Origin: Euphorbia lathyris
Taxonomy: Eukaryota > Streptophyta > Magnoliopsida > Malpighiales > Euphorbiaceae
Direction: 5' to 3'
Length of the DNA stretch: 64,000 nt
Assembly (NCBI RefSeq): GCF_963576675.1
Contig: NC_088915.1
Coordinates: forward strand, 85,321,501-85,385,500
Below, piece after piece: positions 23,167-35,016 of this stretch. The translations under genes and the position numbers were made by a program. Below the pieces are notes generated by a model. The model ran no database searches and was not told where the DNA came from. It saw only the letters and a list, made by a program, of their open reading frames with translations. Each line of letters opens with the position of its first letter. Within the stretch, counting starts at the first letter, position 1.

Positions 23167-24507
23167 TGTTGAAACACCTTTCCACATGATTTTGATTTGA
23201 CAAAATTATTTAAGTATATGATTAAAAAATATTCTAAACACACTAAGTTTAAATGCTTTGATTTATTATACTAATGTGTTTGTTCAATGTTAAGTTACTT
23301 GTTTATAAGACACAAATATTAAAAAGGCTAAAGGCCCAAAAGAAAGTCAAAACAGATCAAGACCACTCGGCCCGTGTAAGCAAAATGTTGTCGTTGTTGA
23401 TGAAACGCAGCTCAGCATGAGAAGGATCGAGAAGACCTTCCTTGACTACTTCGGAACGAAACTGCTGAGTTGAACGACAAAGAGTACAAGACAGCAGCTG
23501 AGCAAAAGCAACTTCCAGACAAAGTATTTCCACTTCGGGTAAAGTTCAGAAGATACAGAAAGCTGTCTGGTTGACTTTGCCATAAAAGGAGAGACATTCT
23601 GCTGGACTGACCAAAAGCTACTCATCACTGACCGAAGACAAAAGATGCAAGAATCTGATTGGCCAACGACACTGAGCGTGTACTGAGTGACAACGACATC
23701 AAGCCGTTTCCCTCCAACGGTTATTTTGAAATTCGAAATCACCGAATACCTCAAGTGTCACTATAAATAGGCCTTTCAGTTGCTTCATTCGATGCAGATC
23801 TTCAACTAGCCATTACGCTGACCAAATTCACACTTGAAGTTCTGTGAGAAAAAGCAAAGCAAATACTTACACCAATTTCCAGATTATTGTGTAAAAGTCT
23901 AGAGTGATTTCCAATCATCTAAAGTGTCTTAGCAATTGTTGTTTAGGACAATCTTATTATCAATTCTAGAAATAGAAAGGAGAGGCTGAGTACTCGGTTA
24001 TAGTACTCAACGGTAGAATAGGAGTGAGTAGAGGTATAGAGGAAGGTACTCTTGTTATACTGAGCTTCTAGTTGTAAAAGGTTTGGTGCTCTACCTTTAA
24101 AGAGCTCAGTAGAGAATTCGAAAGCTCGGAACGTGTTCCGGGGACAGGACGTAGGCATAGAGGCCGAACCTGGATAAATCTGCTGAGTAACATCTTTCTA
24201 ACCTTAAACTCCTTTGATATATATATATATATATATTGCTTGCTTAAAAACTGACTAAGTAAAGAGGTCACGATGAGTTGTGTGCATTGAGTATTTGAGT
24301 TCAGGAATAGACTCAAGTGCTATCTCCTGACTCAAAGAATGAAGCTGACTTAGTCACCAGCTGACTAAGCTAGTGTCTTAAGTTCACTCAGCGCGCTGTG
24401 TAAACCTTTTTCAAAGAAAAAGAAGTCAGCCTCAACGTATAAAATTTTAAATAGTTCCTATCCCCCCCCCCCTTGGAACTAACTTGTTACGTTATAAGGG
24501 ACCAACA
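23167..24507 (+). repeat. SIRE 3' LTR
   Basis: 1341 bp, same ends as the 5' LTR. It differs by scattered substitutions, a small deletion near 23340, a longer (TA)n run at about 24217-24236 and a longer C run at about 24463-24472. The TATA-like ctataaatag lies at about 23761-23770. It is followed by the target duplication ctttc. Confidence 0.93.
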
Positions 24508-24512
24508 CTTTC

Positions 24513-26127
24513 CTCTTTCTATTAGAGGTTGATGCTCCGCTATGAGCGGGTGCTCCCTCCCAAATTACCTGGATTTCACCTTGATACTAGGGTCTTTTGT
24601 TTTCTTCCTTCCTGGGCGCTAAGTCCTGAAGTCTATAGGCCATGTTTGTCTGGCATGCTGCCTTGGGTGGAGCACCTTGATCAAGGAGTTTGTCGATCTC
24701 CTTTTGCAGTTGGTTACAGTTCTTGGTTGAATGTCCCGATGACTTGTGGTACTTGTAGTATTGCTCCTTATTTGTCCAATGTTTCGACACATTCTCCAAT
24801 GGAGATCCATGCCTCTACCCAATCTTGTGGGGCGGAGGGGCAATGACCCACTCTGAATAATGCACTTCTTGACGTACCGAGCATTCTGGTTTAGAGGCGG
24901 TCCTAGAGTCTGTGTGGTCCATCTCCCGTTGTGATTGATAAGTCATTGGGGCCTCATCCCTCTTGCTTCTTCCTTAATCTATTGGCTTTGCATGCTGCTT
25001 TCCCTTTTCCTCACGCTGGGAGTCACCCTTGGCCTTGTCTTTCTCGAACTCCTCGTAGCCTGCTGGGCGATCATAGTCATCGTATCAGATGAAAGTATAA
25101 GCTATAGACATAAGCTCCTTGAAGGATCACGAGATTTTCCTGAAGCACTTTTATTTCAAAGGTTCACATGAGGTTCCATTTTCCAGGGCATCATGGGCGA
25201 CTTCCAAGTTAAGGCTTTTGACTTGGGAGGCCGAGTGATGAAATCTTGAAAGAAAGTTCCTAAGCGGCTCGGTGGGGTGCTGTTGTAGGCTATTGAGGTC
25301 TGAGGTTATTTTTCTTACCTTAGCGGCCACTACGAATTGGGATAGGAAAAGGTCCTTCAAGAGATCCAATGATTCAAGCGATTTAGGGGCCATGCCACGG
25401 TACCACTCATGCATGTTTACTGATAGGGTGGTGGAGATAACTGTTCATATTATGTCTTCGTCTTTTGAGTATAGGTTGATAGTACTCATGAAAGAGGTCA
25501 TGTGGTCATTGGGATCCTCAGTGCCTGAGTAGAAGGTGATTTTGGGAGTCTTCCAGTCTCGTGGGAAATGGGGTGTTGATGATCCAATGCACTAGAGGGG
25601 TTTTGCTTGAAGTTATGTTTTCTCCCGTTAATCCGCTTAAGGCTCCAAGAATCTCTATATTTTGGACTCTAACAGGTCTTCGACTTCCCACTGTGCTAAG
25701 GTCACAACTGCTGGGCTGGAGGGCAATGTTGAAGGTGTCGCGAGAGCCAAAGGTGCTGACAAGGTCTGGGTAGGGGCCGTTATGCACGTTGAAATAGGTC
25801 CGACTATCGGGGCCAAAGCTTGCCTTTGTAAAGATCCCGACTCTTAAGGAATTCCCATATTTTGTACAGGGCTTGTTGTTGCTCTATTATTTTCATTTGT
25901 GCTGCGTTTTGTATAGCCTGAGTTGTTGGAAACTCCAGACTACACTAACCAACTGCGCGGTGACGCTAGCTACTTCTTCATCGGGCTCCACCTCCGTGAG
26001 CAAAGGGGTCAAGTTCAATGGCATTCATATGGGGCTTAAAATGGGCTGCTCCTGTATAGGATTTGATGTCTCGACAACTGCAATGAGCATCTCTTTGACG
26101 AGAGTGTGGATTGGTTCATTAGTCATT
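24513..26127 (-). pseudogene. Tat gag, decayed
   Basis: Minus-strand pieces match the gag of the other Tat copy in order: an N-terminal part (about 26127-25900), a core with MHEWYRGMAPKSLESLDLLK (25414 downward; the other copy has EWYRGLAPESIDSFDLLK) and a zinc-knuckle-like YKYHKSSGHSTKNC (near 24740) whose first Cys is Tyr. Several frameshifts and stops separate them. The end of gag joins protease across the SIRE insertion. It is dead sequence; in life gag would be the particle protein. Confidence 0.7.
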
Positions 26128-26178
26128 TTGTACAGGGAAATCTCAAGGTCACTTGTTCTCCATGTTCACAACATCAAA

Positions 26179-26459
26179 TAATGAAAATGTGGAAACTTGT
26201 GCATATCTTTGAATATCGAACGTCACCTGTGTAGGGAACAGTCACTGGTAACATTCCGACACCCAAGTCAAGAAAGATTTTAGAGAGATAAATAGGTAGA
26301 GAGAGAGAGAGAGAGAGCAAACCTTGTTAATTGAGTTTATATAGAGGTGCTAGCTGAGTCTTGGTCCGTTCCATATATATGGACTCGGATTGGCCCTGAC
26401 CTGGTTGCTTGGAGGGTTTGTGAGTTAGATTTAGTGGACTTGGTCCATATTCCTTATCA
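26179..26459 (-). repeat. Tat 5' LTR (old copy)
   Basis: On the plus strand it begins taatgaaa after a decayed primer region (ccatgttcacaacatcaaa) and ends ccttatca, so in sense it starts TGATAAGG. The length of 281 bp matches the 275/282-bp LTRs of the better Tat copy, and the primer-region words occupy the same position as in that copy (56802-56817). A (GA)n run lies at about 26298-26318 and a TATA-like tttatatagag at about 26336. Confidence 0.6.
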
Positions 26460-27062
26460 TACACTATATAAATATAACAAAAATAAAAATTGTATTAAAA
26501 GAATCATATTATAGACTGTTTATATAAAATGTCGTATAAGAAAATGATACTTCCACATCTTATGTGATTAAAAGTCGTTTAATTCAACTATTGCTATTTA
26601 TCATTACGATTTATTGTTGGTAATAAGTAGTAGATAACATTTTTTTTATCTCGAATTTAAAATCGAAAGAAAACAAGTAGTTCCGAAAAATAAAAATAAA
26701 AATAAAAGAAAGACACTAAAATGAGTAAATTACCAACCCAACCCACGAACTACAATCCACTAAATCCAAATTTGGCAAGTCTTTTTCAAGTCTCATCCAA
26801 ACTCACTCTTCTCCGACGAATTAGAGCACACTCCACCGTAACCAATTGGTCAGTGAACACCACGCACCACCAAAAGCGCGTGAACCGCTGTAAATTCTTT
26901 TATAAATTTTAGAAAACAGTTTCCTGCCTATCTTGGCGTCACCATACACAACCCCATTATTTGATTGAAAGCGAGGAAATGCAGACAAAATGCATCCCAA
27001 ATTCACATGAAATGCAACAGTACACTCTCTCTTTCTCTCTTTCTTCCCTGAACTCGCCATTG
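26460..27062. other. Upstream region of the S40 gene
   Basis: AT-rich to about 26720, then less so. No gene. C/T-rich runs (ctctctctttctctctttc, 27023-27042) lie just upstream of the TATA box of the next gene and may be promoter elements. A short minus-strand frame here resembles nothing. Confidence 0.4.
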
Positions 27063-27072
27063 TTATATAAAC
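27063..27072 (+). promoter_or_regulatory. TATA box of the S40 gene
   Basis: ttatataaac lies 176 bases before the ATG. A start site near 27095-27100 would give a leader of about 150 bases that begins with a (GA)n run (27105-27125), a type of tract bound in plants by BARLEY B RECOMBINANT/BPC factors. The promoter assignment is inferred from position. Confidence 0.55.
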
Positions 27073-27104
27073 ATGTCTTCTCCTTCAAACTCACCTTATG
27101 CGAG

Positions 27105-27125
27105 CGAGAGAGAGAGAGAGAGAGA
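27105..27125 (+). repeat. (GA)n microsatellite in the 5' leader
   Basis: About ten GA units within the predicted leader of the S40 gene. GA runs in plant leaders are common and can act as promoter-proximal elements. Confidence 0.8.
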
Positions 27126-27247
27126 CTGAGTGAGTGAGTTTAATCAATCTAATGGAATGATAATTAATTTCTATGATTTCTCTATCTGATTTCTTTGATT
27201 CTGTTTTTTAGTTTTCCGATCGGTTTTCATCCGCATTTGGCCGATAT

Positions 27248-27940
27248 ATGGCCAAGGGGAGGAGATTGACGACCAGTCGGAGTGAAAGGCTACTCGGAAG
27301 CTACAGTACTTTCAGCAATGGCCAAAGCACTCCGGGCTCCGGCACAGACTCATCGGAGCTAGGTGAGGAAGATATCTGGTCGATTGTCGATGATGGAGAA
27401 GGAGAACGGAATGAGAATTTAATCATTAATAGCTCGCAAGGAGATTGGAGTCCGCGAGGCGATGTTGTTGAAAGCAATGGAAGAGGCGGCGGTCGCCGGC
27501 GACTCCCGCGGGATGACCAACACACGACGATCGGCGGATTATCGTTGGCGTTCGATGAATCCACAGGCGGCAAAACGGTGTCGCAGCCGAGGATCGTCCA
27601 CCAGTTCCGTAGCCATGACAGCGTGGCAGGAGGAGGAGGTGGAGGTGGAGGAGGAGCTGCGTCATCTCGTCACATGGCCACGTCAGCTCCGTTGAACGTA
27701 CCGGACTGGAGCAAGATCCTCCGAGTTGACTCGGTCGACTCGCTACATGCTTTAGACGACGGATTTGACGATCATGAGTCGGAGATGGTTCCTCCGCACG
27801 AGTACCTGGCGCGTGAGTATGCTCGGAGGAAAAAAATGGGTGGCGCGTCTGTTTTTGAGGGCGTTGGAAGGACTCTCAAGGGCCGTGACTTGCGGCGCGT
27901 GCGTGACGCGGTGTGGAGCCAAACGGGGTTTGATGGATAA
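27248..27940 (+). CDS. Senescence regulator S40 family protein
   Basis: Single-exon gene for a 230-residue protein of the plant S40/DUF584 family. These are small, mostly nuclear proteins linked to leaf senescence and stress; the biochemical activity is unknown. Three family blocks are present: EEDIWSIV (residues 40-47), SAPLNVPDWSKIL with RVDSVDS (about 146-165), and the C-terminal block VPPHEYLAREYARRKK through SVFEGVGRTLKGRDLRRVRDAVW to the last residue. Between them lie a Ser/Gly-rich linker and a run of nine glycines (about 127-135) coded by a GGA/GGT repeat. The ATG at 27248 is the first in frame after the TATA box and leader. The frame is intact and more G/C-rich than the surroundings. 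The N-terminal basic stretch MAKGRRLTTSRSERLL is typical. It is the only intact host gene here. Confidence 0.93.
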   Translation: MAKGRRLTTSRSERLLGSYSTFSNGQSTPGSGTDSSELGEEDIWSIVDDGEGERNENLIINSSQGDWSPRGDVVESNGRGGGRRRLPRDDQHTTIGGLSLAFDESTGGKTVSQPRIVHQFRSHDSVAGGGGGGGGGAASSRHMATSAPLNVPDWSKILRVDSVDSLHALDDGFDDHESEMVPPHEYLAREYARRKKMGGASVFEGVGRTLKGRDLRRVRDAVWSQTGFDG

Positions 27941-28700
27941 TAATCATATGATTATTTGTTGTTTTTTTTAGATTGCTCATAGTAATTTGTTTTTTCAACT
28001 TGAGCAATGATTCGGCCGAGTTGACTCAATTGAAAGCCGAGTCAACTCACCAACGAGTGAGCTCGATCATGATTGGAGCATCGATATCTTGTCTTATTGA
28101 GATTTGGAAATTCCTACTCAAAAAAATGTTCTATTAGTAATTTTTGGATAAAATTTTAGTCTCCAATTTGTTACATATAATTAGATTATATTTTATACAT
28201 TATTTTTGGACCGTTTTAGCAATGTTTTAATCTTAGTATTTATGATTAATTGGGACATAATTTTACATTTTATTGGCTAAAAATAGTAATTAGAGTGAAG
28301 TTAGCACAAATAGTAAAAGTACTAAACAAGTACAAGTTATTGCTTTCTCAACCAATGAGCGATGAGCGGCGACTCCACGACTGGTAAGAAGTTAATATCT
28401 CTATTTAACATGTTCGGGTTAAATGAAAAACGATAAACACTCACTGAGGTTCGTGGTAAGAAAAATAAATAGAGCTAGCGATAAGTGTATATGTTTCAGT
28501 GTTTAAATCATAATTAAGATAGAGACGAGTTTGAAAGAAAATGTTGTACACTATTATTTTAGATAATGACTATTTCAACTTTAATCGAATTATTCATAAG
28601 AGTTTTACGTATTTATAATTGAGTCTCATTAATGATGATTGCTACTTAAGACTATAGTAAATTGTAATTTGTCAAGTTATCATTTTTTTTTATCGTGATA
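27941..28700. other. 3' flank of the S40 gene and spacer
   Basis: The 3' untranslated region probably ends within about 200 bases, but no strong polyadenylation signal can be fixed. A short inverted repeat of gagttgactc-type words occurs at about 28018-28050. The rest is AT-rich without coding. Confidence 0.4.
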
Positions 28701-28705
28701 TAGAT

Positions 28706-28975
28706 AAAATGTACCTCCAACATTATTGGAGAAGTTCAATTTTACACTCATCGTTTAAAACAATCGAATTTTAATTTCCATGGTAAAAAAAATTTAGCTC
28801 AATTTCTCTTACCATAGAAAATGTAGTTCAATTTTACCATTTTTTATAGGATGACAAAAAAAAAAAGATTGAGCTAGAAATTTTACTGCGTGGATAAAAT
28901 TAAATTTATTTTACGAGGAGAGTCAAACTGAACTTTCCTAATAATTTTAGAGGAAAAATTGAGTAGATACTCTTT
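28706..28975. mobile_element. Inverted-repeat MITE
   Basis: The left part (from acctccaacattattgg through gttcaatttta) is the imperfect reverse complement of the right part (to agttcagtttgactc read backwards and cctctaaaattatt). The arms are about 100 bases long with an A-rich centre. Style and words resemble the element at the window start. Target duplication not resolved. Confidence 0.5.
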
Positions 28976-30986
28976 GAATGTTTTTTCCTCTACCGTAGCA
29001 AATTATAATAAAAATCGAGGTTGTAAAAAATGTTAAATGCTAATCAGATGAACATGGCTTCCTGAAATTAACCGGAGATTAATCTGATTTGTATTTTTAT
29101 ATTTTTTAAAATTTTAATAAATAAAATATTATATAAATACGATTAAAATATGATTTATATTATATAAAATAATAATATAAAATATTTGAAATAGAAAAAT
29201 ATATATATATAGTATTTATATTAAGATAGAAATAATATTAATATTATTAAAAATAAAATTTGATAGTTTATATTTTTTCTTTTAGTTTAGGTTTTGGTTA
29301 TTTAATATTTTATTTAAATTTAAAAAAATTGACCTAAAATTTAAGAATAATTTTTAAAGGGCGCGTGGAGCCGTTTAGGGTCGCTCAAGTTGTCAAAAAT
29401 CGGTAAACTAATTATATCGCTCAATTTGAGGGCATCAGTATAATGTTTTAAAAATCTTCACTTAGATGACCGCCTCGATCGACTCGTAATAATTTTAATG
29501 ACAAAAAATAAAAAGGCAATATTATCAGAACCGAATAGGACATCAAACCGGATTTATAACTGAGTCACGGGTCACTTGATTGGACCGGATGGTTCAGATT
29601 GATCGAATCGGATTACATAATAAATAAACAAATAAATAATATTTACATATAACGGATAACCATTATTGTTGTTATTTTTTCTGTCAACCTGAAATTTAAA
29701 TATATAATGTTTGTAAAGACTTAGGGTTACGTTGGTTTCCGGCTAGACTGCCTCTCCGATTACTGGAAGGATTCAGATAGATGTCTTGGTTGGTTCGACT
29801 GGTCGAACCGACTGATCTGTTGCGAGCTTGATAACAATGAAAAAGGGTAAGCATTTTAAAGGAAGGTGATAGATAGAGGCATGAATGAGGTCATAGAAGA
29901 TGAACAAAAGAGTAATATAGTAGTAAGGATAAAAACAACATTAGTATTGTCAATATTATTGTGACTCACCTTTTTTAAGAAAATGACTCAACTTTTTGTT
30001 GGGTTCACAACTCACAATTATTATTGGCCATTGAATTTATTATTATTTTATTTTTCTTTTGGGTTTTTTTAGGATATTTTGAGGGTCCACCTTAATATTA
30101 AGAGGATTATGATAAAAAAAAATAGTAATAATTTAATACGAGATTCCATTTTCAATTGAATCATTAAGTGGCATATATTGTTTCAATTAGTAGTTCTTTA
30201 GTAGCATGATTAACTTTTATAATATTATAATAATAAATATTATTAATATAATACATTATATAATTACAATTTAATAATATTTTAATAATATGTTTTTTAT
30301 ATTTGGAATGTTCTATATTATAACATAATATAATAAATAATAATTTTAATATTTAGAATATTCTATATTATAACATAATATAATAATAATAATATATAGA
30401 TATATCTAGAAATGATGATTAATCCGAATGGTAAGAAATTAGCATCTCTACTTATATTGCAGAATCGATATTTGAAAGCAAGAAATATAATATTTGTCTA
30501 GCCTAAAAACAACGTTTTTTAGTATGGACAAGAAAAGATGATTTCTTTATCCATTAGAATTCAACGTTTTGTATAGGGTGCAAATTTTCATCCCTAAAAT
30601 AACGGTAGAATATCTCCAATATTAACTAGTTATTTGGCTCATTAATATAATATAAAATATTAAGCAGTTAAATTTATGTTTTGCTCCAACTACGTGAACT
30701 ACTCTTGTTTGATTATTTTATGATTAAAATATATATAAAAAAAAAGAAAAAACAAAAGAAAAATGAATATAATATACAAACTAAAAACACAAGTCAAATT
30801 GAACTAGGGAGAATGGGTTGCCAAATATTCTAAACTGCGATATTATTAGAATCAGACCGAATCTAAAATCAAATTGGGTCGTGAGTTACTTGATTTAAGA
30901 AAGTGATTCGGTTTGGTCAGACTAGATAATAGAATAAATAAATAATATACATTAATTACATATATAATTAATTTAAAATTATTTTT

Positions 30987-31027
<41 letters not shown>

Positions 31028-31914
31028 TAAAAAAATATATTTTTATAAATTATATATATACTAATATATATAAAATAATAAAAATATAGTTCACCATAAA
31101 TAATGTATTAAACTAAAACCTAGAACACAGTCTACATGGTACTTAGAAAACCACAATTAATTATTTCTCTTATGGTACAACCAACATTATTCACATTTTC
31201 GTTAATGGATTAGGACTTTTTCTTATTCCAATTCAAACTTTTTTTTTAATGTTTTTTTAGTACAAGTTTAATATACTTTTTTAATTATTAAAAAAAACCA
31301 CGGTCACTTCAGTTCCTAGTTAGATCGTCGGGTCACGAGTTGACTCCAAATATTTCTTGAGTTATTTTATTTTTATCAACTTTATTATATGCGTGTATAT
31401 ACTACTAGTGTATAAAAGGGTTTAATAAGCTCCAATTACATAATTTAAAGCTTAATAAAATAAGATTAAAATTAAATAGTTCAGTAGCACAACATTTTGA
31501 TTTTTAAAATTTAAAATTTTATTTTGCCTATATAATTTAGGGCTTTCTTATTTTCTTTCGGCCCAAATAAAATTTAAGAATACACTTGGGCTGCTACCCA
31601 AATTCCCATAATAAAAGCCCAAGTTTAATTTTAGGATGTATTCACAAAAGCCCAATATTTATTTCACACCTTTTGTCATTTAGAAAAAGAAAAAAAAATA
31701 TTGATGATCCAAAAAATTTCTCTTAAGAAAATTTTGTCAAAAAGAGAAAATAATTTTTTATTAAGAGTCAGTTTGACATGATATACTTAAAGTTTTAGGT
31801 TAAATGGTTGAGAATTTAAATTGCGGTAATTTATTTATTAATAAAAGTTCAAAACATATAATAAGAATTTGTGCCCAATAAAATTTTGTGTGAAAATGTA
31901 TAAGAAAATATATT
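28976..31914. other. AT-rich spacer, no gene seen
   Basis: About 2.9 kb without a coding frame. It contains a local duplication ttctatattataacataatat at about 30310 and 30360, a (TA)n run at about 30993-31027, and two similar short G/C-richer passages (about 29525-29620 and 30840-30940, both with gggtc(a/g)(c/t)gag and acttgatt words) that may be arms of decayed elements. No RNA gene was recognised. Confidence 0.45.
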
Positions 31915-31919
31915 TAAAA

Positions 31920-33563
31920 TGTCACACCCGACTCTATACGACCTCAATCGGTATCGGGCGTGAAATAAAAAGATCATAATCAATACTTAGGAGTCTCCAA
32001 TTTATCCATTACAATTGAAATACCAAAGTTCTAACCATAATTCTAACAATAAGCAGTCAGCTTCCAAACCTCGCCTAATCGGTCGGTAACCTTCTCTATA
32101 TCATGTACTTTCTCACCTAAAAAAACATTAAAACATTTAAAAACGTGAGACAAAAATCTCAGTAAGAAACTATCAGCTATAAAAACCAACTTTACTTAAC
32201 ATAGCTACATATATACATTTATAAAGGGATTTAATCAAAACTTTATAAAATATACTCAGAACTTAAGTTCATATAACTTTATATATATAATGCATCTTGC
32301 CAAAACGAATCAAAACAAATAAACGTTTCATCAAACCAATTCATAATCAAATGAATGTTTTATCAAACCAACTTGTAATCAAATCAATATTTTATCAAAC
32401 CAACTCGTAATCAATCAAACGTAAAACCTTATATCAAAATCAATCATAACCGAAAACATATCCAAACGAACTTAAAACATTGTATCCATCCTCGAGTTTC
32501 CCCCCTTAAGTATCAATCCATAACCACATATATAGTCGAGACGTCTCTTAACATTGCCTATCCCATATGGTCTTATCCAACACTTCACTGCCATACCCAA
32601 TAGGTTTTCAGACTGTGTACACATGCCATGTCTCTCACTGAACATGGTCTTCAAATATAAGACCACCGATCTGGATAACCCTCGATGGATATAAAATCAT
32701 AAAATCATAACGTGCTCAAATTTCCTTTCACAATCAAATTCCAAACTATTTCATAACCATAAATCATTTGGCTTCAATTAGCCCTTTTGTAAAACTAACC
32801 ACAATTATTCAAAATATCAATCCTTAATAAAAATTTCAAAGTTAATCAATCAAATTAAGTCGTAAATCAACATAATCAAGTAAAATCTGAAATTCACATA
32901 GAAGCATAATCAATAGCTTCATTTGAACCGTAATTGCACAATATAAAGCAAAATCATGAAAAACTTCAATTTTACAAAATTCATGCATAACCCTAAAATA
33001 TCAATTTCTGAAAATTCTTTGATTATATATATATTTATATACATCAAACTCAAAATATAGTTGATAGTTACTTACCTTGGCTACTAATTGAAGAAAATAC
33101 ACCCGATCGATTCTCCTCTAAATTCTGTCTAAAACGTTTTCCCTCCGAACATTGCCGAAACTTAAAAACTCTTCGGTTAGGACTTAGATCTATGCATAAG
33201 GATGCTATGGTTCCAATTTCGAGTGATTCGGACAGTCGAATCTCCGTAAATCAAAGAAACGGTGGACAAACGGTCGAAAGAAAACTGATGAAGAAAAGAA
33301 AAACAGAGAAAGAAAATGAGATAGTGATCGCACCACCTTTTCACGATTTGGATTATATATATCCAAATTTAGCAAATATCAAGTTTGGTCCTCCATCTTT
33401 ATATAATCTTTAAAAATTACTTTAAACTTTTATTTTACACATAAAACCCTCAAATTAACTCTAAACTTTTCCTATAGTACCAAATTAACTTCAGACACCC
33501 AATAATTATAACATATACTAATATAAAAATATAAATTCTAAAAATTTAGACACGGACTTGACA
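31920..33563 (-). repeat. Tekay-like 3' LTR (left)
   Basis: 1644 bp. In sense (minus) orientation it begins TGTCAAGTCCGTG and ends GGGTGTGACA. It contains a TATA-like stretch (about 33349-33359) and, mid-LTR, an aaggtaagta splice-donor-like word (about 33070-33080) present in all copies here. It differs from the right LTR at a low level by eye. Confidence 0.88.
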
Positions 33564-34462
33564 ATTCTCCCCACCTTAAGAAATTTCGTCCTCGAAATTC
33601 AAATTCTCTAATCTAAATTTTCTTCCTCAAATAATCTCCAAGCTCATGAAGTTATTTCTAATTATCAAGATTCCTCATAATCATCATAGGACCCCTCCAT
33701 TAATTTCATCATTTATCCATATCCACATCACTGTAACAATTATTTATACATAACTCTTAGTAACTCTAAATTTCAACCTAATTAATTCCATCATCATAAT
33801 CCACAAGAAAACTTCAAATATCATTTATTCAACTTTATATCATATGATATACTTTATATTCGTATCTTCCTATCATTAAACCAAATCTCACTTTAATAAA
33901 GTGAAATCACAAGTGATTCCATCAATTGAATATATATCAAATATATTTCACATATCTCCAAGTTCTATAGATTTCAAAAAAATATCACTTTTAAACCGCT
34001 AATATGTATGATATTATATTTCTTAAACTTCAAATAATTCGAATCAATGATTTGCATCAATATATAATCTTACTTCATCATAATAATAATACTTATATCT
34101 ATAATTTTTCACTCCAATCATGATTCGTATCATTAACTTCAATCATCATCAGCAATCAAATATAAACCTCATTATGATGATACAATTTTCTATCAATAAG
34201 AGTCATTTCATAAAATCTTAATATCAACATCACTTTTATAATTCTCCATTTGACTCCTTAAAATCAATTGAGCTAATATGCTATATACATTTTTTTATAA
34301 TCACCACTATATATACCATCAATCAAACCAAATAAACTTCAATCGTTTCTCCAAACTATATAATCAAGAAATATAGAGTACCTAAATTACGACAATCAAT
34401 GTTTTTTTTCCCAAACTCCAAATGATTTCTTTACCCATATAGAGTCAGTAAAATTTATAATA
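33564..34462 (-). other. Tekay-like internal region, 3' part, with purine tract
   Basis: The purine tract reads CTTAAGGTGGGGAGAAT on the minus strand (33564-33580) after the conserved GAGGACGAAATTT. The remaining about 880 bases are AT-rich and non-coding. The same region, inverted, occurs at 37014-38016. It ends at the Tat target duplication ccatc (34463-34467). Confidence 0.75.
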
Positions 34463-34467
34463 CCATC

Positions 34468-34749
34468 TAATCAGGTATGCGAACACAGTGATCCTGATCT
34501 TCGGTGATGTCGTCTGGCTTGCCGACAGCTCGTCCCTGCGCCGGGAAGGGTCCCTGCGGATGCTCCGACGAGCAAGACAGTTAGTGGTTCGAGAAAATCT
34601 ATTAACTGAATGTGCAAGTGAAAGAAAGATTTACCCGCCCCCTAGCTTCCAATGTGAGCTGTGTATTTATAGAGGATGATTGGGCCCTGGGCCCTTCTGC
34701 CTTTTGGGCATTCCTGGGCCTTTGGGCCCATGATTCATATCCCGAATCA
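34468..34749 (-). repeat. Tat 3' LTR (left)
   Basis: 282 bp. Sense ends are TGATTCGGG and CCTGATTA, so the LTR is TG...TA instead of TG...CA. A TATA box, CTATAAATACA in sense, lies at 34662-34672. It is followed on its right by the reversed purine tract agtagtccccccaccg (34750-34765). Confidence 0.9.
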
Positions 34750-34765
34750 AGTAGTCCCCCCCACC
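34750..34765 (-). promoter_or_regulatory. Tat polypurine tract
   Basis: In sense orientation CGGTGGGGGGGACTAC directly abuts the 3' LTR, where plus-strand synthesis would be primed. Confidence 0.75.
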
Positions 34766-35007
34766 GAAGAGCTAAGTCGAGTATTTAATGCGAGAAGATA
34801 GGGTTGTGCATCCGTTTCCCGTAGGGATAAATGGTGGTCAGCCGTAAAGAGGGCTCCTCGAATTAATGTGGGAAAAACCTTTGGGATTACTGCATGCGTT
34901 TTTTATTTATAGCGCCGCATTGATTGCGCCTGTACTTTAATCACTCGTGCGCCGTAAGAATTTATTGCAAAATTATAGTTGTGCCGGCGCCTTTTTTCTT
35001 CCCCCAA

Positions 35008-35016
35008 CTATAAATA
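35008..35016 (+). promoter_or_regulatory. TATA box of the antisense ORF
   Basis: ctataaata on the plus strand, about 290 bases before the likely ATG at 35303. The leader between them contains a splice-donor-like ggtaagc at 35149 and later acceptor-like pyrimidine/ag words, so a leader intron is possible but unproven. Confidence 0.45.

Larger units (their letters stand above)
13022..24507 (+). mobile_element. Complete SIRE-type Copia retrotransposon with extra ORF
   Basis: The element is 11486 bp long with LTRs of 1338 and 1341 bp, both starting tgttgaaacacc and ending ggaccaaca. Identical 5-mers ctttc flank it (13017-13021 and 24508-24512). Internal order is primer site, gag, protease-integrase-RT-RNase H (Copia order), then a long third ORF, then a purine tract. 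Long LTRs, zinc-knuckle-rich gag and a post-pol ORF are the traits of the SIRE/Maximus lineage. At least nine in-frame stops plus a frameshift mean it cannot encode working proteins. It sits in opposite orientation within the Tat gag-protease region. Confidence 0.95.
12776..26459 (-). mobile_element. Old Gypsy/Tat element, truncated, split by SIRE insertion
   Basis: On the minus strand the order is 5' LTR (26459-26179), decayed primer site, gag (about 26127-24513), SIRE insertion (24507-13022) and the first part of protease (13021-12776). The two halves join in frame across the 5-bp duplication ctttc. Everything after the protease start (RT, RNase H, integrase, 3' LTR) is gone, ending against a MITE fragment at 12775. 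Gag, protease and LTR resemble those of the Tat element at 34468-57092, so both belong to one family, this copy being much more decayed. Confidence 0.7.

Noticed and set aside
27426..27695. Frames overlapping the S40 gene on both strands
   Set aside because: Shadows of a G/C-rich coding region; the S40 frame has family motifs along its whole length.
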